The notes under the pieces were generated by a model that made no database searches, was not told the DNA's origin, and worked only from the letters and a program-made list of their open reading frames with translations. The position numbers and the translations under genes were made by a program. 18,275 nt of DNA from Pseudomonadota bacterium (GTDB taxonomy: Bacteria; Pseudomonadota; Gammaproteobacteria; Steroidobacterales; Steroidobacteraceae). Numbering within the stretch: the first letter of the stretch is position 1; each line of letters starts with the position of its first letter. Of the stretch, positions 6,493 through 13,480 are shown piece by piece. Location: NCBI GenBank assembly GCA_021850555.1, contig JAJZLX010000591.1:1-18275 (forward strand). Direction: 5' to 3'.

Positions 6493-6764
6493 ACCTATCG
6501 GCTGAGCGGGTAAAGAGGGGAGATCGCGAGGCCTGTCTCCTGTTGGCTCGTCTTTTCTTGTGCAGCGCCACCGATCCCAGGGAGTTCGGATACTCCCGAT
6601 GAGATCACGATCCGCGCCAGCAAGCTGTCACGCACCGTGAAGATCTAGAGACCGGAGACCTCTCTCTGCGGTCGGTGACTGCGGTGCTTCGGATCATTGT
6701 TTCATGCCCCTTTCGGTTGCGGTCCGGGTCGCGGGCGAGAACCGCAACCGAAAGGAGCTTTCCG
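6493..6764. other. Non-coding leader of the DUF2958 gene
   Basis: No gene is supported in these 272 bases. The notable structure is the 15-bp inverted repeat at 6709-6755 that ends in the DUF2958 ribosome-binding site. I see no clear -35/-10 pair. Confidence 0.5.
6709..6755 (+). promoter_or_regulatory. 15-bp inverted repeat overlapping the DUF2958 ribosome-binding site
   Basis: CCTTTCGGTTGCGGT (6709-6723) is the exact reverse complement of ACCGCAACCGAAAGG (6741-6755), with a 17-base loop. The AGGAG ribosome-binding site of the gene starting at 6765 lies at 6753-6757, so its first bases are buried in the stem. It could repress translation as an RNA hairpin or serve as a large DNA operator. 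Confidence 0.65.
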
Positions 6765-7114
6765 ATGAAACTCTTGACCGAAGCACAGCGCCGCGAGCTG
6801 CTCGCAAACGGCCAGCGATCCGCGGCCGGCAATCCGATCGATCCTCTCCCGGTTGTCAAGCTCTTCACGCCCGACGCCGGCGCCACCTGGCTCCTCACGG
6901 AGCTCGATCCGGAGGACCCGGAACGAGCCTTCGGCCTCTGCGATCTCGGACTCGGCGACCCCGAGATCGGGTCCGTGAGCCTCACCTCACCGAGCTCGCG
7001 AGCGTCCGCGGACGGCTCGGGCTTCCCGTCGAGCGCGACCTTCACTTTACGGCTGACCGCCCGCTTTCGGCCTATGCGGCCGAAGCCGCACTTCGCCGGC
7101 GCATCGTCACGTAG
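6765..7114 (+). pseudogene. DUF2958 protein gene, frameshifted
   Basis: The start at ATG 6765 (AGGAG upstream) gives MKLLTEAQRRELLANG, then PLPVVKLFTPDAGATWLL, TELDPEDPERAFGLCDLG and GDPEIGSVSLT. This matches the DUF2958 family, small proteins of unknown function common in conjugative elements. After SLT the frame is lost, and the expected ending (TELASVRGRLGLPVERDLHF, then ADRPLSAYAAEA) is found in another frame, stopping at 7112-7114. The cause is visible: CTCAC is duplicated in tandem at 6981-6990, and removing one copy restores a single frame of about 114 residues. As it stands, the first frame reads on to 7298 with an unrelated tail. It is either a recent pseudogene or a reversible slip. 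Confidence 0.8.
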
Positions 7115-7129
7115 CCGACGCGCCTTGAG

Positions 7130-7161
7130 CCGGCGCGGCCAGTCCTCATGGGTCGCGCCGG
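7130..7161. terminator. Candidate terminator between convergent genes
   Basis: CCGGCGCGGCC (7130-7140) pairs with GGTCGCGCCGG (7151-7161) over 11 positions, including one G-U, with a 10-base loop. TCCTCTTTC follows. It lies between the DUF2958 stop (7114) and the 3' end of the opposing broken primase-like gene (7146), where it could stop transcription of both. Confidence 0.45.
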
Positions 7162-7562
7162 TCCTCTTTCGTACGGCAACCGCGCCATTTCGGCGTGTCG
7201 ATTGGCGCACGGGCGATGCAGGGTTCCGCCTGGGGAGCCCTGCGATCATCGACCGTAGGGCGCTCTTGGCTCAGGCGCCTCACGGCTTCGACGAATGAAA
7301 CGCCGAGCAGGTGCATTGCGAGGTCGATCGCGTTGCCACCGCCGCGTCGCTCTCGCGTGTCGAACCACAAGCGTCCCGTCGTCAGGATCTCGAAATCTCC
7401 CAGACCCGTGAGGCGCTGCCAGTGGCGGCGTTGTCAACTCTTGCGCGGCACGAACGTCAAGTTCGACCTCACTTGGATGGAAAGCCGTAGCAAGACCTGT
7501 TCGCTCGACATCCGCCTGAGCTCGGCGAGCCTGGATTCATCGAACGACTTGCGGATCGCCAT
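7146..7562 (-). pseudogene. CHC2/Toprim-primase-like N-terminal fragment with in-frame TGA
   Basis: One minus-strand frame from ATG 7562 reads MAIRKSFDESRLAELRRMSS, then VLLRLSIQVRSNLTFVPRKS. A TGA at 7436-7434 follows. The same frame then goes on with QRRHWQRLTGLGDFEILTTG, WFDTRERRGGGNAIDLAMHL and GVSFVEAVRRLSQ, stopping at 7146. The part after the TGA closely resembles the CHC2-type zinc-finger-like region of plasmid and ICE primases (WFDTR..GGGGAIDLAMHL). The stop codon falls where the family continues without a break, and the catalytic Toprim region expected further on is absent. The gene is thus probably both interrupted and truncated. The start is uncertain, with only a weak ribosome-binding site. 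Family naming is from memory of the motif. Confidence 0.6.
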
Positions 7563-7715
7563 GCTTGAGACGCTCGGACTTGGAGGCGTCGTGGGGGAGG
7601 GAGAAATCGCGCAGCGCTCACTTTCTCCCTGCTCAACGCCTTCTGCTGCGCCGAGACTGCTCGCGACGGGCAACACCGCGCCCGCGAGCGACCCAAAACC
7701 TTGGAGGACGATGCA

Positions 7716-7946
7716 ATGGAAAACTCAAGCCCGCCGGCTGGCGACCGCTACCTCACGAATTCCGAGGCCGCCGCGGTTTTGAAGCTCTCGCCCCGCACGC
7801 TCGAGAAGCTCCGCGTGAACGGCGGCGGACCACGGTTTCGCAAGTTCGGCAGCCGCGTCATTTATGCGAGGGAGGACCTCGAGACTTGGGCGAACGCACG
7901 GGTATGCGAGAGCACCTCGGACCCTGGGTACGTCGCCCTGCGGTGA
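7716..7946 (+). CDS. AlpA/excisionase-like helix-turn-helix protein
   Basis: The 76-residue protein has the MerR-like winged helix-turn-helix of the AlpA/HTH_17 group. RYLTNSEAAAVLKLSPRTLE forms the first helices, LRVNGGGPRFRKFGSRVIY the recognition and wing part, and REDLETWANARV the last helix. Such proteins act as excisionases or as transcriptional activators on mobile elements. ATG 7716 lies eight bases after GGAGG (7703-7707); TTG 7701 is in frame but would itself overlap that site. RepA starts 28 bases downstream on the same strand, so the pair is probably one operon, and this protein may regulate repA or element excision. Confidence 0.88.
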   Translation: MENSSPPAGDRYLTNSEAAAVLKLSPRTLEKLRVNGGGPRFRKFGSRVIYAREDLETWANARVCESTSDPGYVALR

Positions 7947-7973
7947 CGAGCGGCCCTCGACGGGGCCTTCGCT

Positions 7974-8861
7974 GTGCTCACCGGATCGAATTCGGAATCC
8001 CCTCGAGATCGGCTCGAGGCGTTCCGGGCGCTCGCAGCCGATCTCGCTCCTCGGGACCTGCAGGACCTCATGTCCTATCCGTTCTTTTCCCTCACGAAGA
8101 CCAAGCGCATCCGGCCGATCGACTATCACGCGGGCGATGTCACGATCCGGGTCGAGGGGACCACGGAACATGGTCTTGCGACCATCTGGGACGCGGACGT
8201 GCTCATCTGGGCCGCCTCGCAGATCATCGAGGCACGGGATGCCGGGATCGAGACCTCACGGCTGCTGGTCGCGACTCCCTACGAAATCCTGAACTTCGCC
8301 GGCCGGGGAACGAGCGGACGGGATTATCTGAGACTCAAGGCGGCCCTCGACCGGCTTCAGTCGACGTCCGTCGCCACGTCGATCCGCATGCCGTCGAGCC
8401 GCCGTCTGCACCGCTTCTCCTGGCTCAACGAGTGGAAGGAGCGTTCGAGCGGGGAGGGCCGGCCGGTGGGGCTCGAGCTCGTCGTCCCGGACTGGTTCTA
8501 CGCGACGGTACTCGACTCGAGCCGTGTCCTCACGCTCGATCGGGCGTACTTCCGGCTCACGGGCGGCATTGCGCGCTGGCTCTATCGCCTCGCCCGCAAG
8601 CATGCCGGCAAACAGCCGGACGGCTGGCGGTTCGACTTTCGTCATCTTCACGCCCGGTCCGGGAGCCTCGCGCGGTACGCCGACTTCGCCGTCGACCTTC
8701 GGCGGATCGCCCGCTCGGAATCACTGCTCGGCTACCGAGTCGACATCGAGCGCTCGCGCCGCGGGGCCGAGATCCTGCACGTTCGGGCGGCGCCCACGCA
8801 TCGGATCGACCGCACCGTGTCTGAGCTCGCCGCGAGATTCCGGGTTGGGGATAAGCTGTGA
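7974..8861 (+). CDS. repA: Plasmid-type replication initiator protein A (RPA family)
   Basis: The 295-residue product has a GTG start. It matches the RepA/RPA replication initiators of broad-host-range plasmids and Tn4371-like ICEs. Recognisable segments are LMSYPFFSLTKTKRIRPIDY (33-51) at the N-terminus, TIWDADVLIWAASQI, RLLVATPYEILNF, GRDYLRLKAALDRLQST, LELVVPDWFYATVL and RAYFRLTGGIARWLYRLARK. Winged-helix DNA binding to iterons is the known mode for this group. Three direct repeats begin eight bases after its stop codon, which supports initiator function at an adjacent origin. Length and all family blocks look complete. It may sustain the element as a plasmid or during an excised state. 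Confidence 0.92.
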   Translation: MLTGSNSESPRDRLEAFRALAADLAPRDLQDLMSYPFFSLTKTKRIRPIDYHAGDVTIRVEGTTEHGLATIWDADVLIWAASQIIEARDAGIETSRLLVATPYEILNFAGRGTSGRDYLRLKAALDRLQSTSVATSIRMPSSRRLHRFSWLNEWKERSSGEGRPVGLELVVPDWFYATVLDSSRVLTLDRAYFRLTGGIARWLYRLARKHAGKQPDGWRFDFRHLHARSGSLARYADFAVDLRRIARSESLLGYRVDIERSRRGAEILHVRAAPTHRIDRTVSELAARFRVGDKL

Positions 8862-8868
8862 ATAGACA

Positions 8869-8931
8869 CGTGCTATCAGGCGCACGGGGTATCGTGCTAT
8901 CAGGCGCACGACTATCGTGCTATCAGGCGCA
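8869..8931 (+). repeat. Three iterons directly after repA (candidate oriV)
   Basis: CGTGCTATCAGGCGCACG is present at 8869-8886 and 8893-8910. A 16-base copy lacking the last two bases is at 8916-8931. Start-to-start spacing is 24 and 23 bases, about two helical turns, so copies lie on one face of the DNA. Placement directly behind repA is typical of RepA-bound iterons. Confidence 0.85.
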
Positions 8932-8981
8932 AGAACGCGCGCAAGTCCTTGGTCTGCCTAGCGGATTCCGGACCTTAACTC

Positions 8982-9015
8982 TCATAACTTACAGATCCTT
9001 CGGATCTGTCATAAC
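8982..9015. other. A/T-rich hairpin flanked by TCATAAC repeats, candidate origin element
   Basis: ACAGATCC (8991-8998) and GGATCTGT (9002-9009) form a perfect 8-bp inverted repeat with a 3-base loop. The direct repeat TCATAAC occurs at 8982-8988 and 9009-9015. The local sequence is more A/T-rich than its surroundings. It lies about 50 bases after the last iteron and has no T-run, so an origin function such as unwinding or a single-strand start site is likelier than termination. Confidence 0.45.
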
Positions 9016-9087
9016 GGAAGAGGGCCGGTCGAATAACTCCGAGCGGCTGGATTCTGAGCGACGGGATCGCGTCCCGGACGGCACGCG

Positions 9088-9735
9088 ATGAATCCGGTGC
9101 GCATCCGTCGTGGGCAACCGGACGAGGAAGAGAGCGGCGATCGAAACGCTGGCTGCGCGGCGACGGATTGCCCGACTTTCATCTCGGCGAGAGCCTCTCG
9201 AGCGGCATCTCGAGGAGGGGGCGGCGCATTCCGACACTTTCTCGTGCTGGCTGTGACGCTGCTTGGCGCATCGATGTGCATCGCCGTGTCGTGGCTTCAT
9301 CCCCCTGTCCGATTGGTGTACAACGCGAGCCCGAGCGTCGCCCTGGGCTGGTATCTGATGGTCCCACCGAGTCGCCTGACGGTCGGGATGTTCGTGGTCG
9401 CGCATCTTCCGCCAGCGGCTGCCACGCTCGCCGCTGAGCGGGGCTACCTTCCGATCGCCGTTCCGATCGTCAAACGCATCGCGGCGGATCACGGGGAGCG
9501 CATCTGCGAGCATTCTCGGGTCCTCTCCATCGACGGTCTGCCAGTCGCCCGCGCACTCATTCAGGACTCGCAGGGGCGTCCCCTTCCCGTATGGTCCGGG
9601 TGTCGAACTCTCTCGCGCAGTGAGTATCTGCTGCTGGGAGACGGCGCACCGGATTCGTACGACAGCCGCTATTTCGGGCCGGTGACGGCACGTGCCATCC
9701 TCGGGCGCGCCATCCCGCTGTGGACATGGCGATGA
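9088..9735 (+). CDS. traF: TraF-like S26 signal-peptidase-family conjugation protein
   Basis: The product has 215 residues. A single N-terminal membrane segment (FLVLAVTLLGASMCIAVSWL, about 51-70) anchors a periplasmic catalytic domain. The serine-lysine dyad of the S26 family is visible: S83 in NASPSVALGWY and K129 in PIVKRIAA. The conserved late block SYDSRYFGPVTARAILGRAI (190-209) matches plasmid TraF proteins. In RP4, TraF cyclises the TrbC pilin, and the same role is expected here, though trbC is outside the window. Residues 1-48 are a longer polar lead than usual, so a later start is possible; ATG 9088 has no strong ribosome-binding site. The stop overlaps the next gene at ATGA. Confidence 0.92.
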   Translation: MNPVRIRRGQPDEEESGDRNAGCAATDCPTFISARASRAASRGGGGAFRHFLVLAVTLLGASMCIAVSWLHPPVRLVYNASPSVALGWYLMVPPSRLTVGMFVVAHLPPAAATLAAERGYLPIAVPIVKRIAADHGERICEHSRVLSIDGLPVARALIQDSQGRPLPVWSGCRTLSRSEYLLLGDGAPDSYDSRYFGPVTARAILGRAIPLWTWR

Positions 9736-10412
9736 ATCGAGGGTGGATATTCGCTGGGTGCATGGTGGCCCTTTTCACCGGCCTCGCGGGTCGCAACGCC
9801 TTCGCTGCCGACCGGCCACAGTTGTGCGGGACCGATCCGTGGCAACCGATCGTTCGTGAAGCCGCGCATCGCTTCGATCTTCCGCGTGCCTGGTTGGACG
9901 CGGTAATCCTCGCGGAGAGCGCCGGCTGTCCTACGCTCAACGGCAAGCCCACGGTCTCTGCGGTGGGCGCGATGGGATTGATGCAGCTGATGCCGGCGAC
10001 ATGGCGAGAGTACCGGGCACGACTCGGACTCGCTGAGGATCCTTACCAGTCCCGCGACAACATCCTCGCCGGCGCCGCGTACCTGCATGCGCTCTATCGG
10101 CGATATGGATGGAACGGATTTCTCGCGGCATATCAGGCGGGCCCCGGGCGGTATGAGGAATTCATGCGCGGCGCACGACCACTCCCGCGGGTGACGATCG
10201 AGTACGTCGCGCGCGTCCGGCGGATGATTGAGCGAATTGACGCGGAATCCTCTCCGGACCGATTACCTACAGCGTCTGCCGCGAGTCCGCTCTTCGTCGT
10301 GGTCTCGTCCGACCCGGAGAATGTGGATCGTGCGACACATGGGCATCTCGATGCTCAACTCTTTGTGCCGCTCTCGCCTGTTCAACGGCCAGCCACGGAG
10401 CGGCAGAAATGA
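9732..10412 (+). CDS. Lytic transglycosylase (SLT domain), conjugation-associated
   Basis: The 226-residue protein has a signal peptide (WIFAGCMVALFTGLAG, cut near NAFA-AD), so it is exported to the periplasm. The SLT fold shows the catalytic glutamate E62 in AVILAESAGCP, the GAMGLMQLMPATW block, NILAGAAYLHALYRRYG and FLAAYQAGPGR. It cleaves peptidoglycan to make room for the conjugation channel, the role of VirB1-like proteins. ATG 9732 overlaps the traF stop as ATGA and is preferred; GTG 9720 and ATG 9726 are in-frame alternatives. The C-terminal 50 residues are low-complexity. Its own stop also overlaps an ATG at 10409, but the reading that follows is unconvincing. Confidence 0.92.
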   Translation: MNRGWIFAGCMVALFTGLAGRNAFAADRPQLCGTDPWQPIVREAAHRFDLPRAWLDAVILAESAGCPTLNGKPTVSAVGAMGLMQLMPATWREYRARLGLAEDPYQSRDNILAGAAYLHALYRRYGWNGFLAAYQAGPGRYEEFMRGARPLPRVTIEYVARVRRMIERIDAESSPDRLPTASAASPLFVVVSSDPENVDRATHGHLDAQLFVPLSPVQRPATERQK

Positions 10413-10668
10413 CCGTCGGAATGCGTGTTGCCATGCATTCAATGGGCATGACAGGGAGCGTAGAGGCCGGAAGTGGCACGAGGAAGACGCGGAAGCAAGA
10501 TAGAAGGTCGCGGCACCGCCGCGCCGCCAAGCCTTTGTCTGCACATCGGTTTGCGCGGCACCACGGCGCAGGAGGGGAGTGCCGCGGCTTGCGGCAACCG
10601 CCTATGATTCAAGCAGTTCCCGGGTGCCGCCTACGCTGCGACGCGCTCGGATGCTCCTGGGGTTCGCC
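10413..10668. other. Gap before relaxase with inverted repeats and one possible tiny ORF
   Basis: No firm gene is present. CGCGGC/GCCGCG (10509-10514 and 10518-10523) and TGCCGC/GCGGCA (10580-10585 and 10591-10596) are short inverted repeats. GTG 10473 to TGA 10607 would encode 44 residues (MARGRRGSKIEGRGTAAPPS at the start) after a GAGG, and ATG 10409 to 10672 another reading; neither looks like a known protein. A longer relaxase start at GTG 10579 falls here but sits too close to its ribosome-binding site. Confidence 0.4.
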
Positions 10669-12630
10669 ATGAGCCGGGATCGCGAGGGGCGGTTCCGACC
10701 CCGCGTCGGACCGCCGCGAGATCGGGGTAAGGCAACCCGCCCACGACTCATTGCCCGGGTGATTCGCGCCGCGTCGCGTTCAGGGAAGTCACTGGGGTAC
10801 CGTGCGGCACGAGCCCGCCCCGGCACTCGGCTCGGGCGAGGGCACGCGGCCGCACAACTCACGGGCCGGGCGCTCGGACCTCGGTCGCGGCGGGCAATCG
10901 TCAAGTTCCGCATCGTCAGACACGCCGGCATCCACCCTTCGGCTCTCAGGGAGAATCTCGGCTACATCGAGCGGGAAGTTGTCCAGCCGGATGGTCGTCG
11001 CGCTCACCTCGAGGCGGAGGATCGCGAACGGATCGATGCCGAATCCTTCGCCCGCCGGATCGAGAATGACCGCCATCACTTCAAGATCATCGTATCGCCC
11101 GAGGATGCCACGCAGATCGGGGACCTCAAGGCCTATACGCGTGAGCTGATGGCGCAGGTGGAACGGGATCTCGGGACGCGGCTCGAGTGGGTGGCGACAG
11201 ATCACTGGGACACCGACAATCCCCACATCCACATCCTGCTGCGCGGCAAGGACGAGGCCGGCGAGGATCTCGTTATCGCCGGCAACTACATCGCCCACGG
11301 TATGCGCCATCGCGCCGCAGAGCTCGCCACGCGCTGGCTCGGGCCGCGGACGGAACGGGAGATCCGGGAGAGTTTGACACGGGAGGTCGAACAGGAACGG
11401 TGGACGAGTCTGGATCAGGCTCTGCAGCGGAGCGCACAGGACAGTCGCTTGGACTTGGCGGTTCTTTCCGACGCTGTCCGGGACCGAGAGCATCGGGCGC
11501 TCCTGATCGGGCGCTTGCAGCGTCTCGGGGAACTTGGCCTCGCCGAGCGCCTCGCGCCGGACCGCTGGCAACTCTCACCCGATTTTGAGCGGCTGCTGCG
11601 GGCCATGGGTGAGCGGGGCGACATCATCCGCCGCATGCAGCGCGCGCTCGGGGACAAGCGCCGCGAACTCGGTGCCTTCGGCAATACGGAGGCTCCCGAG
11701 TCCATCACCGGCCGCCTGGCCGCGAAGGGCATCATCGAGCCCGTATACGACCGCGAATACCTCATCGTCGACGGTATCGACGGCCGGGCCTACCACATCG
11801 CGGCGCACTCTCGAGTCGACCTCCGCGAACTGCCGGTCGGAGCGATCGTCACCGTGACGAACGGGCCAAAGCCGCGTCCAGCCGATCGGACGATCGCGGA
11901 GCACGCGCGCGATGGTATCTACCGAACCTCCGAGCACCTCGCGGTAGCGCGAGACGATGTTCGGCCAGGGCACGATCCCGAGGCATTTGTCGAGGCGCAT
12001 GTGCGGCGACTGGAAGCGTTGCGTCGTGCTTGCATCGTCGAGCGACTGGAGGAGGGCGTCTGGCGCGTGCCCAAGGACCTGGTCGAACGCGGGCGAGCGT
12101 ATGACGCCCGGCGCTCCGGAGGCATCCAGGTTGAGGTCAAGTCCTACTTTCCGATCGAGCGGCAAGCACGGGCAGTCGGGGCGACCTGGTTGGATCGTCT
12201 TCTGGTGGATCAACGCGATGACCTGTCGGCGACGGGATTCGGCGCCGAGGTGCGCGCGGCGCTCGCCGAGCGGGAGGGTTTCCTTGTCCGAGAAGGCTTG
12301 GCCCAGCGTCGCAGGCAGCGGATTACTCTCGCACCAAACCTTCTCGCGACGCTGACGGCGCGCGAACTCGCGAGTGCCGCTGAAAAGATTCAGACCGAGA
12401 CCGGGCTCGTCTATCACCCGGTCGTCGACGGTGAACCCGTCTCGGGTGTCCTCCGGCGATCCGTGGTTCTGGCAGGCGGGCGATCCGCAATGCTGGACGA
12501 CGGTGTGGGGTTCAGCCTGGTTCCGTGGCGGCCTGTGATCGAAGGACGCGTTGGCCAGGTCTTAACGGCGGTCACGCGAGGCGACCACATCTCATGGACT
12601 CTCTCGCGCCAGCGCGGCATGTCGCGTTAG
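10669..12630 (+). CDS. VirD2-like relaxase with DUF3363 domain
   Basis: The product has 653 residues. A basic N-terminal tail (about 1-75) precedes the relaxase fold. Within it lie RIVRHAGIHPSALRENLGYI (81-100, with a candidate nucleophile Y99), RHHFKIIVSPEDA (135-147) and the metal-binding HxH in TDNPHIHILLRG (H186, H188). The long C-terminal part from about residue 280 matches DUF3363, typical of relaxases on Tn4371-like ICEs. The protein nicks oriT and stays covalently attached to the 5' end of the transferred strand. ATG 10669 with CTGGGG upstream is chosen; GTG 10579 is in frame. A candidate nick site lies about 80 bases downstream of the stop. Relaxase call firm; catalytic tyrosine is an inference. 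Confidence 0.93.
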   Translation: MSRDREGRFRPRVGPPRDRGKATRPRLIARVIRAASRSGKSLGYRAARARPGTRLGRGHAAAQLTGRALGPRSRRAIVKFRIVRHAGIHPSALRENLGYIEREVVQPDGRRAHLEAEDRERIDAESFARRIENDRHHFKIIVSPEDATQIGDLKAYTRELMAQVERDLGTRLEWVATDHWDTDNPHIHILLRGKDEAGEDLVIAGNYIAHGMRHRAAELATRWLGPRTEREIRESLTREVEQERWTSLDQALQRSAQDSRLDLAVLSDAVRDREHRALLIGRLQRLGELGLAERLAPDRWQLSPDFERLLRAMGERGDIIRRMQRALGDKRRELGAFGNTEAPESITGRLAAKGIIEPVYDREYLIVDGIDGRAYHIAAHSRVDLRELPVGAIVTVTNGPKPRPADRTIAEHARDGIYRTSEHLAVARDDVRPGHDPEAFVEAHVRRLEALRRACIVERLEEGVWRVPKDLVERGRAYDARRSGGIQVEVKSYFPIERQARAVGATWLDRLLVDQRDDLSATGFGAEVRAALAEREGFLVREGLAQRRRQRITLAPNLLATLTARELASAAEKIQTETGLVYHPVVDGEPVSGVLRRSVVLAGGRSAMLDDGVGFSLVPWRPVIEGRVGQVLTAVTRGDHISWTLSRQRGMSR

Positions 12631-12704
12631 CGTTGTGCATTCTCGTCAGCCCACACGGCGGCAAGGCGCGAACTTCTGTGCCGAAGGACGACCTGCCGGA
12701 GAAG

Positions 12705-12755
12705 CTCGCACAGGATATGGCATAGGCCGCAAACGACACTATTGCGGACCTCCGA
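12705..12755 (-). other. Candidate IncP-type origin of transfer (oriT) with nick site
   Basis: On the minus strand TATCCTGT (12717 to 12710) fits the IncP-family nick consensus YATCCTG|Y, cutting between 12711 and 12710. On the 5' side of it, CCGCAA/TTGCGG (12727-12732 and 12742-12747) is an inverted repeat with a 9-base loop. Flanking GG/CC pairs (12725-12726 and 12749-12750) extend it across a one-base bulge. The order inverted repeat, GGCCTA, then ATCCTG resembles RP4 oriT. It sits right after the relaxase gene. Confidence 0.65.
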
Positions 12756-12818
12756 GCGCGGCTCGCAAGCAGAGTTGTCCATCGGTAAAGGCACTGGTCT
12801 TCCTGCGGAGGTGTCTCC

Positions 12819-13376
12819 GTGAAGCCGCTTTACGATTCGATGCTCGACACGAATCTGCTGGGGCGTACCTTCGCCGGCCCGACCTTTGCGGCGTGGCGAA
12901 AGGTGGCGAAAATCCTCGATGCCGCGCCCCTCAATCAGGACGCGCACGCGCTCCATCGGGAACTCACGGGACGCGATAGCGCGCCGCGTGAGGCCTTCCG
13001 CGAGGCGTATCTCATCAAGCCCCAGCCGAGCAGGCGGGACGCAGTCTCGCGCTCGCTCGGCGCCTCCTCGACGACTCGGAGGCGAAGTTGTGAGTTGTTC
13101 CGCGCCCGCCCATCGCGCGGTCACCCCCTCAGCCCCGGCGACCGTCAGCAGTTCGAGCGGGTACTCATCGACTGCAGCCCGCGGGGTGGTTCCGCACCGC
13201 CGCGGCGGCGCGATGTCTATCGAAGATTTACCGGTGACCTTCGCCGTGATCGCGAGCGCTTGGCGGGAAGCGGATCGCCTCAAGGCCGAACACGACGAGA
13301 ACTGCTCCCCCGGGTGACGGTCTACGTCGTCGACGCCGACGGGGTGTCGATCTACAGGGCGCTGACAACTCGGTGA
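12819..13376 (+). pseudogene. Terminase-like N-terminal fragment, apparently frameshifted
   Basis: GTG 12819 has GGAGG seven bases upstream. The first 70 residues (KPLYDSMLDTNLLGRTFAG, TFAAWRKVAKILDAAPLNQD, ALHRELTGRDSAPREAFREA, YLIKP) resemble the start of phage-terminase-like large subunits seen in bacterial genomes. After IKP this frame degenerates into arginine- and serine-rich sequence. The residues AGGTQ, expected near the ATP-binding loop, appear in another frame at about 13038-13052. A small indel near 13030-13040 and loss of the rest of the gene are the simplest reading. The frame itself stays open to 13376. Another short reading at 13213-13317 (MSIEDLPVTFAVIASAWREA) has no support beyond a plausible composition. 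The family call is from remembered similarity. Confidence 0.45.
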
Positions 13377-13380
13377 CTGC

Positions 13381-13443
13381 CGTTGCGCATGCGCAACGCA
13401 CCGTCTGCTCGGGCTTTTGCCTCGCGGTGCAACGCGCTACACT
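13381..13443 (+). promoter_or_regulatory. Palindrome and candidate promoter of the peptidase cassette
   Basis: CGTTGCGCATGCGCAACG (13381-13398) is a perfect 18-bp palindrome. Its GCAACGC element (13393-13399) recurs at 13429-13435, within the spacer of a possible promoter. TACACT (13438-13443) is a fair -10, while the -35 (TTTTGC 13415-13420, 17-base spacer, or TTGCCT, 15-base) is weak. A bound repressor here would block the gene starting at 13481. Confidence 0.5.
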
Positions 13444-13480
13444 GCCGGCCAATAACAACGACGAACTCTGCGGGGAACCA

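Noticed and set aside
8869..8931. CRISPR array interpretation of the three repeats
   Set aside because: Spacers are only about 5-6 bases, there is no cas gene, and repA is adjacent; iterons fit.
10789..12417. Long minus-strand readings opposite the relaxase
   Set aside because: High-GC shadow frames of a clear relaxase; no recognisable domains.
12594..12725. Short ORF over the relaxase end (MDSLAPARHVALALCILVSP)
   Set aside because: It has no ribosome-binding site, overlaps the relaxase gene, and ends in the candidate oriT.
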